Shown here: in pieces, positions 1-8,519 of the stretch
How positions within the stretch are numbered: the first letter of the stretch is position 1
Layout of the letters: each line of letters opens with the position of its first letter
NCBI GenBank assembly: GCA_036939755.1
Contig: JALLAZ010000979.1
Coordinates: 1 to 10,931, forward strand
Direction: 5' to 3'
Source of the DNA: Stephanodiscus triporus
Lineage: Eukaryota; Bacillariophyta; Thalassiosirophyceae; Thalassiosirales; Thalassiosiraceae
Length of the DNA: 10,931 nucleotides
The notes under the pieces: model-generated
What the model was told of the DNA's origin: nothing
The model's input: the letters and a program-made list of their open reading frames with translations, nothing else
Databases searched by the model: none
Program-made: the position numbers and the translations under genes

Positions 1-1230
1 GTCCTCACATACGAAAGAATTAGTATCCTTCCAAAAAAAGAATAAAAAAGCTCAATTTTATTTACGGCACAAGTATTAGAAAGAAGCAAATCTGGAACAA
101 CATTTCAGCGATTCCAGATCTGGAACTATCCCTAGCAAAAACCAAAAAAGAATTACGGCAGGCACCCACTTTTGTGGCGCGACGACATGATTTTCTGGTG
201 CATGTATCTAAAATAACTCTAGGTTAATTGAGTGTGTAAGTCTACATAGGAATAAAAAAATATTTGAGACGTGCCCCCTCAAGGCAACACATCCATCCAC
301 AACCATGGCCGCCACCGGCGGAAATGGTCCCCTAGGTAGAGCCTCTCAGGTGCCCTAGATACGTCCTGCTCCAACGCGACATATTGATTGAGGGGTATGA
401 TGTAGTTGTTAGTGAATTTTGTTAGTGAATACTAGATGGGGTGCACATACTATTACATACTACGCACCAACCAAGAGGGACCATAGGCAACCCATGCATT
501 GTTGGAATCGTCTTTTAAAGAGGAAAACGACCATGGCATTCGAACCATCCACTAATGTAGGATTTGGTTCAAACTGAGAAGATAATTCTTACGTAGCGTC
601 TGATTTTCTCGCATGTAAACTCTGCTGTGCAGCAACTGGACTGCGTATTATACGGTACTTGGTTTTTCGGGCCCAATTTAGCTAGGCGAAAGCTAGCGCG
701 ACCCAAAAGACCAAGTAAACTCGTAGAGTAAATCTGACCAACATATCTCTCATTCTGGTACTCCCGCTGCATACAACGTAGGAGGAAAACTTCTAAAGCA
801 CTCGATGCGATGCCGATCATTCGCAGAGCAATGATAAGATAAAATATTTCTCTCCTCTAGATACTATGCACAGTCTTTCGTGAGTGAATTCTTTGAGGGG
901 AGGCCTATATTGGATTCCTCCATTGAGACTAAAACACTTCTACATACAATGGCCCTGGTATTAAAAAGGGTTAAGTTGGTCAGATATTAAGGCGGGAACG
1001 ATAACAAGAGATCTAGAGGCCGAGGCGGCACGCAGAGACGAAATATCATGGACTTATTATGTATCATACTTAAGATAAATAATATTGTACCATGCCATTG
1101 GTTGGGCCTGCTGCTGTCCCCCCTGTCCCCACATCTTCCTTTCCCCCGTGAATCTTCATGCACATCAATCCAACTGCACTCTACACATCTCTACAGCAAC
1201 CAAACCAACATTTGATCCCACCACTTCCCC
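1..1230. other. No supported gene; AT-rich intergenic or decayed DNA
   Basis: I see no coding region I can support here. The longest open frames (a minus-strand frame at 569-820 and a plus-strand frame at 1085-1270) have no recognisable motif and look like chance openings. A small direct repeat, TGTTAGTGAAT followed by TTGTTAGTGAATA, sits near 405-430. The sequence after about 1100 becomes C-rich on the plus strand and merges into the retroelement-like fragment that begins near 1231, so its left edge may lie inside this stretch. Confidence 0.5.
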
Positions 1231-1836
1231 GCAATGGACCCCACTCTTCTCCATTTCCCCCAACTCATGAAAACCAAAACTTACAACCATCATCAATATC
1301 TCTCCAGAAGCTACTCCCACTTTGCTGTTCCCACTAATCTCCCAATGGTTTATGGAACCCAAACCACCTGCTAAACAACCCGTGACAACATCTCCCCACC
1401 ATGAACTCTGAATTCTTCTGTCCAATCCGGGGCTGTTCACACTCTTGATGGTGACCAATCCCCCTTCCAAACCCGCACTACACTCATCCAACACCTCCAC
1501 ACGCCCGCCTACTCCTCCTCAATCATTCTCCCTTCCTGGCAACTCTGCAGCATAATCCTCCATGTGGCCAAAAACAAAGGCACGGGCATGAACGCGGACT
1601 CCATCGACCTCTTCACAACCCTTATCAAACAGCCCATCCCCTCCATCAAACTTGACCTACGCTTCATCTTTGATCTAATCTACCAAAACAAACTCCCACA
1701 ATCCATCAAATATAACTTTACTGACGTCTATCTGTTCTGTCTCCACAAAGCTCCCATGGATACCACCAACTTCCATCCCCTTGGAATTCCTACCGCCATC
1801 CAATGCCTTATTGCGAGCCATATTGCACCAATTTTT
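1231..1836 (+). pseudogene. Decayed reverse-transcriptase-like fragment
   Basis: One plus-strand frame reads as coding across this stretch. It carries the segments ILHVAKNKGTGMNADSIDLF, IFDLIYQNKLPQSIK, YLFCLHKAPMDTTNFHPL and LGIPTAIQCLIASHIA. The block around PLGIPTAI resembles the RPLGIPT motif near the start of the reverse-transcriptase domain in group II intron RTs and related elements, and I recall similar RT-like proteins from centric diatoms. The frame is broken by TAA at 1372-1374 and TGA at 1402-1404; from 1405 it is open to 2043. RT similarity stops at about 1828, before any YxDD catalytic box, where a T-rich direct repeat takes over. No ATG start, endonuclease or terminal repeat is visible. 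The fragment is not functional as it stands. That it is RT-derived is an inference from motif memory, at moderate confidence. Confidence 0.55.
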
Positions 1837-1916
1837 TTTCAGAAACCTTTCTTTGCGAGGTGCGGACAGTGTGACGGTCAGACTCAACAACAATTTTTTC
1901 AGAAACCTTTCTTTTC
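1829..1916. repeat. Direct repeat pair interrupting the RT fragment
   Basis: Two copies of the sequence CAA-T(n)-CAGAAACCTTTCTT lie at about 1829-1854 and 1891-1914, with 8 and 6 T residues respectively. They are about 62 bp apart. The first copy begins exactly where RT-like similarity ends. The pair therefore marks a short duplication or the edge of an inserted fragment. Confidence 0.75.
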
Positions 1917-1974
1917 GACTTGGACTGACTCTAAATCTTGGAATCTTTCTTCAAGGCGCCGAGGTTTGACATTT

Positions 1975-2040
1975 TTATGGCTCATAATTTTTCTGAGACA
2001 GTTTTTGAGAAGCGCACGGCTCATAATGTTTCAAAATGAA
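1975..2040. repeat. Imperfect direct repeat, GGCTCATAAT core
   Basis: ATGGCTCATAATTTTTCTGA near 1977 is followed about 43 bp later by CGGCTCATAATGTTTCAAAA. The shared core is GGCTCATAAT then one or two changed bases and TTTC. It lies directly after the T-rich repeats and may belong to the same patch of degenerate repetitive DNA. Confidence 0.5.
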
Positions 2041-2282
2041 TGACGTTAATACCACCCCGCCCCTCATCTGTTTGCAAATTAAAGCGGGAGCTTTCCCTGT
2101 CTACTTTATCATAGCGCGGATGTTTTGTCTGAAGAGGCAACTGTTCCAAAAGTAATGTCACTCCCTGGAAACATGAGGAGGGTACAAGTAGGTAAAATAG
2201 TCCAGCAAAAAACCTATTATCCTACTTTTTTGTCATCTTCACCTCCTACGATGAAACAAACAATAGCACCGATTTCAATACT

Positions 2283-3085
2283 ATGCATTCCACTTTGATG
2301 GATGAAACTTCATCTGCTCATACGACACATTTGACAATGGAAATAATTACGACAGCGATCAGATGGCTATAAGGGAGTGACCCCAACATTATTCAACAAG
2401 AGTATGAATCAGAAGCAGAGGCATTGGAGGATTATTTTAAGACCCTAAATGAAGTGATCCCTCTGCAAAATCCATCTGTGGAAAAGTTATCAGGTTTAGC
2501 AGACACAGTCTCATTTATTGAAAACCATGTATGGAGTGATGATTGTCGCGAGGATATTGATGAGGTTCTAGCTCAATTTCGACGATATATCCCCTCAACA
2601 AACACCTCTGAAGATGACAAAACCAAGATGGTCTGTCCTGCTTGGCACACCATTTTTTATACAAGCATGTAGCAAAACAAACAAGAATTGTTGCTCATGC
2701 CATTGATGGACTTCACCGACTGACCGGCATCATATGTCTTTTGATAGGATATCAACAACCAAAGGATGATGTCGATCAGTATGGTGAAACGGTAATTGCC
2801 ATGGTCCCAAATGAACAGCATTTATTATGGGATGCAAACTTTGTGGGCAAAATGATGGCGATTTCAGCAAAGTGTCAGGAATCATTTGGGAAAGGGCAGC
2901 CTCATCGGGAAAAAGAATTTTTTGCATCCATCCTTCGAAAAAATTGATTCCGAGTGTCGTCGTAAAGACGTGATGGAGCGGCCGATTTTTTTCCTGGAAA
3001 ACCACAATTTGGACAACATTGACATACATGATACCATAAGGAAATTTGCTCAAGTGATCATTGATGTTATTTGTGATCCTATGAA
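2283..3085 (+). pseudogene. Broken coding region of unknown family
   Basis: A plus-strand coding signal runs from a candidate ATG at 2283 to about 3085 but changes frame twice. The first part (MHSTLMDETSSAH...) is stopped by TAA at 2370-2372 and continues in the same frame through EYESEAEALEDYFKTLNEV and DDCREDIDEVLAQFRRYIP. Near the T6 run at 2653-2658 it shifts frame and continues with KHVAKQTRIVAHAIDGLHRL, TGIICLLIGYQQPKDDVDQY and NEQHLLWDANFVGKMMAI. Near the A6 run at 2938-2943 it shifts back and continues with IDSECRRKDVMERPIFF and IRKFAQVIIDVICDP. The two shifts compensate each other, as a one-base loss and a one-base gain would. I do not recognise the family. AIDGLHRLTG slightly resembles the IDGQHR/IDGQQRLT core of DGQHR and DUF262 proteins, but that is too little to name a function. 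It converges on the minus-strand TMEM184-like gene. Confidence 0.6.
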
Positions 3086-3423
3086 TAATAACATTTGCAC
3101 AATGGTCCCCATGATGCGGCTGCAGCTACAGTTGCAACAATGCTACTCGGTTCTTCGTTGTCGTCTTGAGAATAATAAGAATCATCGATGGACATGTTCT
3201 TGTGCTTCACAGAACCAGCAGAGGAGAACCTTTCATCAACAGTGAATTCCCAGATAATGACCAGTTCTTCCTTAGAACCAGCCTCGTGAGATTCTCGCAC
3301 GGGCATCGGGTGGTTCACACTTCTCGGTGGTTGTTTGCTGCCTGTCATTCCACCTTCGCATTATGTCTGCTTAAGAACATGTGCAATACATTTCACCCTC
3401 AGCTTTGCTTCTTCGGCAAGTGC
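3079..3423 (-). other. Coding-like 3' extension of the TMEM184-like gene, broken by one TAA
   Basis: On the minus strand one frame reads ALAEEAKLRVKCIAHVLKQT, then TAA (3361-3363), then in the same frame KQPPRSVNHPMPVRESHEAG and EELVIIWEFTVDERFSSAG, with an acidic DSYYSQDDNEEP segment, ending at TAG 3079-3081. The composition is charged and non-repetitive, and it looks more like protein than the opposite strand does. A perfect donor, AAA|GTAAGT, lies inside the main coding frame at 3490, and GCAG ends at 3424. Removing this 67-nt interval joins the main frame to ALAEEAKL in phase. This would replace the last 20 residues of the unspliced form. Whether the TAA is the true end of a 21-codon last exon, or an interruption of a longer tail, cannot be told from sequence alone. 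Confidence 0.4.
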
Positions 3424-3490
3424 CTGCCTATCGCTCATCATTGAGAAGCACGGAATCAGGGACTCCTGGTGATGCTTGAGTCCTACTTAC
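3424..3490 (-). other. Candidate 67-nt intron near the 3' end of the TMEM184-like gene
   Basis: The donor is AAA|GTAAGT, a consensus 5' splice site, and the acceptor is GATAGGCAG|GCA. The exon boundary is phase 0 on both sides. If it is retained, the frame runs on for 20 codons to TAG 3428-3430. A 25-nt alternative ending at CACCAG would give the same downstream frame but is unusually short for an intron. Confidence 0.35.
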
Positions 3491-5289
3491 TTTGGTCTTC
3501 CTTAGAGCAGCCGGACTGTGTACGGTCGGAAGCTTAGCTCTTTGACGCTTCGAAGACCTTAAGAATAAATCGTACTCATCAGAGGTTGCCGCGTGTTGCA
3601 GAAGTGTCTTCTTCTCCACATTGAACTCGCCCTTGAAAACCCCAACACTTTCATCCAAAACATCTCGAGGTAGCAGCGTACTATCTAATAATGCACGAAC
3701 AAATCCTTGCCTTTTATGTCGTGGTACCGGGATGAATGGTTCCTTTTTATGTCGTGGATCATCCAAGCTGTTTGCATCACTGCCCGAGCTCTCTTTGTTG
3801 TCATACTCGTATACTGTGCTGCATTCACCAGTACGAGTTTCCAGTTCGTGTCCTTCATGGAATGCCAAGGGCGAAGTCACTGACCCTAATTCAACATCAA
3901 AACTACCACCATAATCCGGTTCTCCGCTGCTCTTGCTACACGCACTTTTGTCATCACCCCTACGGTAAACATTTCGGCCCTTCCTACCCAGTCGCCTGAC
4001 TCCGTTTGTCGTGTGGTGCCCCGCGCGCTGTACAATCCCCAACGGTTCTAGATAATCCGTGTGCGGGAAGACGAAGGTATGCACTATCGCGGCGACGAAC
4101 ATTTCGATGCAAATGAGCCAGTCTTGCAAACCCTTCGCGACTGCTTCCGATGTCCACTCCCTGCCATTATCGAACGAAGTGTAGTGCGGGATCATTCCCA
4201 TTTGAAATAAGATGGAGATCCCCAAACTCTGCCACCAAGTGAAAAACACCAAGGCCTTGACACTAATAAACTTTCCAACAGGCCGGATTGGTCCCAGCTC
4301 GTTCTTGAGTGCGTAATAGAAGATGACAAGGCAGTAAAGCGCCCAGCACTGACTTAAATTGGTCAAGATGCAAATATACAGATAGCCCCCACGTGGCGTG
4401 AAGTCGCCTTCCTTGTAGACTCCGTACATTTCGAGCAACATCACTAAAATGGCCGTCGCAAATTTCAAGAGAACGTTCTGCAGGACTCCAAATTTGCACC
4501 TGACGAAAAAAGGAGACGTCCACCGAACGCGCTTGACGGCTCGCTGCGGCGATGTTGGTTCGTGGTGAACCTTATTTGGCGTGTAGGGCAGCGACACGGG
4601 CTGCCCCATCACCCACGGCTTCACGCAGTAACCCAGGCCCCAAATATGCGCGCCCCGAGTCGGACTCTTATCCTTCAGCACCAGCACCAACGCCTCTCCC
4701 CCACCCAGGACCTCGACAAGGAATTGGAAGAAACTCAGGAGCATGAATGATTCGTAAAAATCTCGTAGCGTCTCAACGTATATTGTGTGTGTGTGGAACC
4801 TGAGACAAAGCCACGACTCGATCGAGTATATGGGCACAATCCAGAGGATACGCACGACGTAGCACTGGACGTTAGGCTGGTAATAGTTCTTCAGCAGGTG
4901 CATGATGATGCCGCACATTGCGATTGGGAAACCCAGCAGCACGAACGCCCCCGCGGAAAACCACGCGATGAGATGAGAATCCGTGCCGTTCATCTTTAGC
5001 TCCCGGCTGTACCATACCACTCCCACGGTCATGGCGATGAAGCTCCATCAAAGTAGGACCCTGGCGACGAAGTTCATGACCGACACGGTCGTGCGCAGGA
5101 CCTGCCTCGACGAGTCGAGGCAGAACCTGCGAATCTTGCCGCATCCCAAGGCGGCGGCCGAGCCACCCGGGGAGGCGACGGGATGACGCTCACCGCGGGG
5201 ATATATCGATGGCTGTCGATGCGTTCGTACTCGCCGACGAGACCGTCATGGGAATTTTTCCTCTTGAGGCACAATCGCGAGGTCGTCAT
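3428..5289 (-). CDS. TMEM184C-like seven-helix membrane protein (DUF300/OST-alpha family), in-frame TGA
   Basis: The continuous frame 5032-3428 encodes 534 residues (numbered here from the Met at 5032) of a TMEM184-type protein. Family landmarks are AWFSAGAF (23-30), LKNYYQPNVQ (47-56), RILWIVPIYSIESWL (61-75), FFVRCKFGVLQ (175-185), LGPIRPVGKFISVKALVFF (246-264) and GLQDWLICIEMFVAAI (301-316). Hydrophobic segments lie at about 21-45, 58-78, 92-115, 185-205, 217-241, 256-280 and 300-322. A polar tail follows (330-534) with no recognised domain. Human TMEM184C, as I recall it, has one more helix just upstream, ending in WEL before AWF. The same frame does extend upstream here, from 5101 (VLRTTVSVMNFVARVLL, stop, WSFIA, then Met), so the helix is present but cut by TGA at 5048-5050. 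A GT-AG intron at 5102-5193 joins it in phase to an exon ending ERIDSHRYIPA; the ATG at 5289 (MTTSRLCLKRKN) is the nearest start, 5406 another. The family is linked to membrane transport and trafficking; its role here is unknown. It could be a pseudogene, a null allele or a sequence error. Confidence 0.85.
5102..5193 (-). other. Candidate 92-nt intron in the TMEM184-like gene
   Basis: The donor is CCCGCG|GTGAGC and the acceptor is CGAGGCAG|GTC. It is 92 nt long, and the splice is phase 0 on both sides. It joins the charged N-terminal frame ending HRYIPA to VLRTTVSVMNF, the start of the first hydrophobic helix. Without splicing, the upstream frame ends at TGA 5074-5076 and the downstream frame is blocked at TGA near 5246, so a splice is needed to join them. 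Confidence 0.6.
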
Positions 5290-5406
5290 GCTGCTCCCGC
5301 TGTCGTCCGAGTAGCCCCCCGACGATTCCCCCGATTTTCGTCGGATAGGAGGGGCCCTCCGCCGGCCGGTGCGACACCATTTCCATGCCTGTAGCCGAAT
5401 TATCAC

Positions 5407-6480
5407 CGTCGTCCCACTGCCGCCCGCGATGATCGGGGGCGGCGGTAGATCTTCGGAAGAAGACGTCGGCGTTGCCGATCGGCAGACAACGAACCCCCCC
5501 CCCCGTATGGCGCATCGCCGAGAGTCGCGCGATTGCGTCTACCAGACCCCCTGCATTCCCCACCTTGTCTCTCGTCCCCCGACCGACGCTTGTTGATTGT
5601 CTTATCATCTTGTATGAACGCGATTGACAGATGGGGCTCGTGGCGGCACCACGCGGCTGAGCCGAGCGAAGACACGCCCAGAGGCGCGTCTCACACGAAC
5701 TGACAGCCGCGCGCCACGCCCTGATGCCCCTACCCCTCAAGTTCATTAGAGCCACCCCCCCCCCCCCTTCACGTGCAGACGCACAGCAATGTTCCTTCCC
5801 TTTGTGACACGATAATAAATCCTTAAACCACCCCCCGACCTCCTCTGCAACTCATCATTAATGCAGATGAGGAGATGGTTGCAAAAATAGAGCAAAAAAA
5901 AAAAGATAATATGCATAGCGCTGCGCAAAGGAGTATTCGCGAAATTGACGTGAATTATATTGCATTAACACTCACCTTATCCTAGCATTCTCACGCGCTG
6001 CCCAGTGCCACTCCATGGTGACGTGCCATGTCATTGGGGCTCGCGGGGGGGGGGGCACACATTTATCCCATCCCCAACGCGCGACATAAAAAAAATGGAA
6101 AGAGGAATATCGCGGCCAATTTTGGGTGCACCCTGGGTCCAGATGATGGTTCCGCGCGTCCTCCAAACACATGCCAGTGACGATAGCGTGTCGATCCATC
6201 GTCGTGAGTGTCCTCTGTGCAAGAACACAGTGCATATTTCGCTAGAGTGACTCGGGGGTCAACTGTACCCCAAACACGGCGGACAGACCTGTCTGCGTCT
6301 CGCATTGGGCTCCAGGTGGCGGGAACTGACCGAAAGAAGATGTAAAGTACCCTACCTACTTACGTACATTACCACCACCACACCGCGCGCCGGCCCAGCG
6401 CCGGCACCAGCGCCGTCACGCAAACTCTATTCTCCACCCGACCCGTCTCCCCCCGATCCGGGAGCGAGCGCCGACCAAAG
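5407..6480. promoter_or_regulatory. Divergent upstream region between the TMEM184-like gene and SHQ1
   Basis: The two genes point away from each other, so this stretch of about 1 kb should contain both promoters and 5' UTRs. I see no convincing core promoter motif and no RNA gene. It contains three long homopolymers: C11 at 5494-5504, C13 at 5755-5767 and G11 at 6045-6055. A minus-strand frame is open from 5755 to 5246. Its last part (ATG at 5386, MEMVSHRPAEGPSYPTKIGG) reads like protein and could be an alternative N-terminus of the TMEM184-like gene if the frame changed at the G6 run at 5315-5320; the rest looks non-coding. Confidence 0.4.
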
Positions 6481-8367
6481 ATGCCCATCATCCCTCGATA
6501 CAATCTAGCGCAAACGGCGACCCACCTGACGGTCGAGGTATCCATCCCCCACGTTCGCGTCTCCATGTCCACCCTCGATCTTGTCATTGTCGACGGTACC
6601 GAATTGCACCTCTACGCTCCTCCGACGTACCTGCTGAGGTTGAATTTGCCGGGCAGGGTGGTCGACGAGGATGCCGTCGAGGAGAGTCTGGCGTCGTCGT
6701 CGTGCCGCCCCGTCGCAGGATCCGACGATGGCGTCGCTCGTCTCGTTGTTGAGGCCGGAGAAAGTAATTGCATCGATGATGAAGAAGGAGAAGACGACCG
6801 CAACTGCACCGCCGGTACGAAATCGACGACGGGAGCGACGGCGGTGACTTCGCGCGTATGGACCAGGGACGACCTGCCTGTATTTCAGTACGATCCCGAG
6901 AAAAATCACGGAACTTTGTTCCTGATCCTGCGCAAGGAAGAAGAGGGGTATTGGCAGGATTTGGACCTCCTCGGTCGATTGCAGCAGCCGACGATGCACC
7001 GACGACGACGTCAGCAACCGGCGGAGCGTGATGTTCCTCCGGCGATGAGGACGACCAATATTCCGCTTGTGAAAGTGATTAGTGAACGAGATGATAAGGT
7101 AGGCGACCATGACGATGGGGAGAATAGCGAGGACAATACGACGGCATCCGAGGTTATGACGGATCTACTATCCATCAATCAGAATAGACCGACCTACGGC
7201 CTATTTCGGCAATTCTCCAACGTGTTTCACGATTATGCCCGCGAGGGGCTCGCTCACGATATGCTGGAATGTCCGAATCCGGATGAGGCCCACGACGACT
7301 CTGGTGAAGATGATTGCGTAAACGGTGATCATCCCGAACAATGGCGAAATAGACGAGAGATGCGACTGCAAATGGAAAATGATAAATTCGACGCTGATAG
7401 ATACTTGAACGATTTGCACATCGATGAAGAGGGCGACATGATATTCGATGCGGCCATGTCGATGGTTCCGCATTGGATGACGGGTTCGCACGCCGGTGCA
7501 TCTCCGCCAAATTTCTCGAATGAATCCGTAGATGATGTCACATATGGCATTTCGAAACTTTCCACCTCGGACGACGGCCGAAACCAAAATTTATTCTTCG
7601 ACGCGGACGAATCTCACCTTCTAGCGACTCTTCCGCCTCAAAGCAAGCGCCGCACAATGCACCTCACCGCAGAGCAGGAACGCTCCGCTTTCCTATGCCT
7701 CGCTGATTTGCTCTTTGCCTACGCCTTCGACCACCGTACCACCGAAGGGGACCCGACCGTGGAGTCGTCATGGACGATCATGACCCTGAGCATATCCTTG
7801 TCGTGGTTGGAAAATTTCAACCCCCCATACGATACGATTGTGGACGTCGTACGTTGGAACATACGTCGCTCACTGATATACCCCTACCTGCGAAGCCATT
7901 CCCTTTCGATGAAAATTTGCAGCGACTTGTGTCGAATACTAACAGAAGGAAGGCGTGTTGTCATCCGGTGTTTGCTGCAGCTGCATCGCATCATGGAGAA
8001 CAGTGAATTCCATTATCTTTTCAACAAATTGTACATTGATCCGTTGATTAGTTGGGTACAAGAGTGCAACGAGAGCGAAGTGCGCGTTTTCGGGAGGGAG
8101 ATCGAGGCGGTATTGGTGGATGATGCCAACGAAAATGAAGATGGTACGAGCTCTGGTGTATTTGGCAAAGATTGCATGGGGCTGGGTTTAGATGAGCTCG
8201 AAAAATCTCTCCTTACTTGTGATGATGGAAACTCTATTTCTCCGTCAGAAGGAGATGATGACAGTTATTGTGGCAGTGACGAAGACAGCGATGATGATGA
8301 AGACGGTGATAGTAGTCAAGAAGATTTGAGTGCGTCCGCCGATATCCAAGAATCTGCAATCAAGTAG
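6481..8367 (+). CDS. SHQ1: SHQ1, box H/ACA snoRNP assembly chaperone
   Basis: Encodes 628 residues in one uninterrupted exon. SHQ1 holds newly made dyskerin/Cbf5 before it joins H/ACA ribonucleoproteins, which guide pseudouridylation of rRNA and are also needed for telomerase RNA in animals. The N-terminal CS (p23-like) domain starts MPIIPRYNLAQTATHLTVEV and includes the strands VRVSMSTLDLVIVDGTELHL (26-45) and PTYLLRLNLPGRVVDED (48-64). After an acidic insert at about 66-128 it closes with PVFQYDPEKNHGTLFLIL (133-150) and YWQDLDLLGRL (157-167). The SHQ1-specific helical domain includes YGLFRQFSNVF (239-249), MENDKFDADRYLNDL (298-312), LADLLFAYAFDHRTTEGD (407-424), WTIMTLSISLSWLE (431-444), IRRSLIYPYLRSHSL (461-475) and ILTEGRRVVIRCLLQLHRI (486-504). 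The C-terminus (581-617) is a very acidic Ser/Asp tail. The ATG at 6481 has A at -3 and begins at the expected edge of the CS domain. The upstream neighbour is divergent and the downstream one convergent. It appears intact. Confidence 0.95.
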   Translation: MPIIPRYNLAQTATHLTVEVSIPHVRVSMSTLDLVIVDGTELHLYAPPTYLLRLNLPGRVVDEDAVEESLASSSCRPVAGSDDGVARLVVEAGESNCIDDEEGEDDRNCTAGTKSTTGATAVTSRVWTRDDLPVFQYDPEKNHGTLFLILRKEEEGYWQDLDLLGRLQQPTMHRRRRQQPAERDVPPAMRTTNIPLVKVISERDDKVGDHDDGENSEDNTTASEVMTDLLSINQNRPTYGLFRQFSNVFHDYAREGLAHDMLECPNPDEAHDDSGEDDCVNGDHPEQWRNRREMRLQMENDKFDADRYLNDLHIDEEGDMIFDAAMSMVPHWMTGSHAGASPPNFSNESVDDVTYGISKLSTSDDGRNQNLFFDADESHLLATLPPQSKRRTMHLTAEQERSAFLCLADLLFAYAFDHRTTEGDPTVESSWTIMTLSISLSWLENFNPPYDTIVDVVRWNIRRSLIYPYLRSHSLSMKICSDLCRILTEGRRVVIRCLLQLHRIMENSEFHYLFNKLYIDPLISWVQECNESEVRVFGREIEAVLVDDANENEDGTSSGVFGKDCMGLGLDELEKSLLTCDDGNSISPSEGDDDSYCGSDEDSDDDEDGDSSQEDLSASADIQESAIK

Positions 8368-8519
8368 CAGCACATACATTGGTGGAAGACTAACTACCTC
8401 GCACTTTTTTACAAAGATGACAATATATCGGCACTATCATCGGATGATGTCGTGGAGACATTAACACACTCAACAGCATCATACAACTCAATCAGAACAA
8501 TCAGAAATTATTATGACCA
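8368..8519. other. Short intergenic 3' region of SHQ1
   Basis: This AT-rich sequence lies between the SHQ1 stop and the tandem repeat. It should hold the SHQ1 3' UTR. No gene and no hairpin terminator is visible. Confidence 0.5.

Noticed and set aside
569..820. Minus-strand open frame (83 codons)
   Set aside because: There are no motifs, no support from neighbours and no similarity I recognise. It is a chance opening in low-GC sequence.
1165..1500. Minus-strand open frame (111 codons)
   Set aside because: It overlaps the plus-strand RT relic and its C-rich flank, and shows no recognisable family.
2698..2730. Naming the broken gene at 2283 as a DGQHR or DUF262 nuclease-type defence protein
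   Set aside because: Only the short AIDGLHRLTG string matches, with the key Gln replaced by Leu. No catalytic motif or defence neighbour is visible.
5048..5050. TGA read as selenocysteine
   Set aside because: TMEM184 proteins are not known selenoproteins, and a selenocysteine within a membrane helix would be unusual. I did not identify a SECIS element by eye downstream, though a structure search would be needed to exclude one.
2283..5050. Alternative genetic code explaining the in-frame TGA and TAA codons
   Set aside because: The SHQ1 and ARM genes in the same window are uninterrupted and end at standard stops, and the broken region at 2283 also needs frame changes, which a code change would not explain.
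5407..6480. tRNA or other structured RNA gene in the divergent region
   Set aside because: I looked for A-box and B-box patterns and cloverleaf arms and found none that fit.
6505..7110. Minus-strand open frame (201 codons) opposite SHQ1
   Set aside because: It is antisense to the SHQ1 CS domain. The protein is arginine-rich and low in complexity, mirroring the acidic codons of SHQ1.
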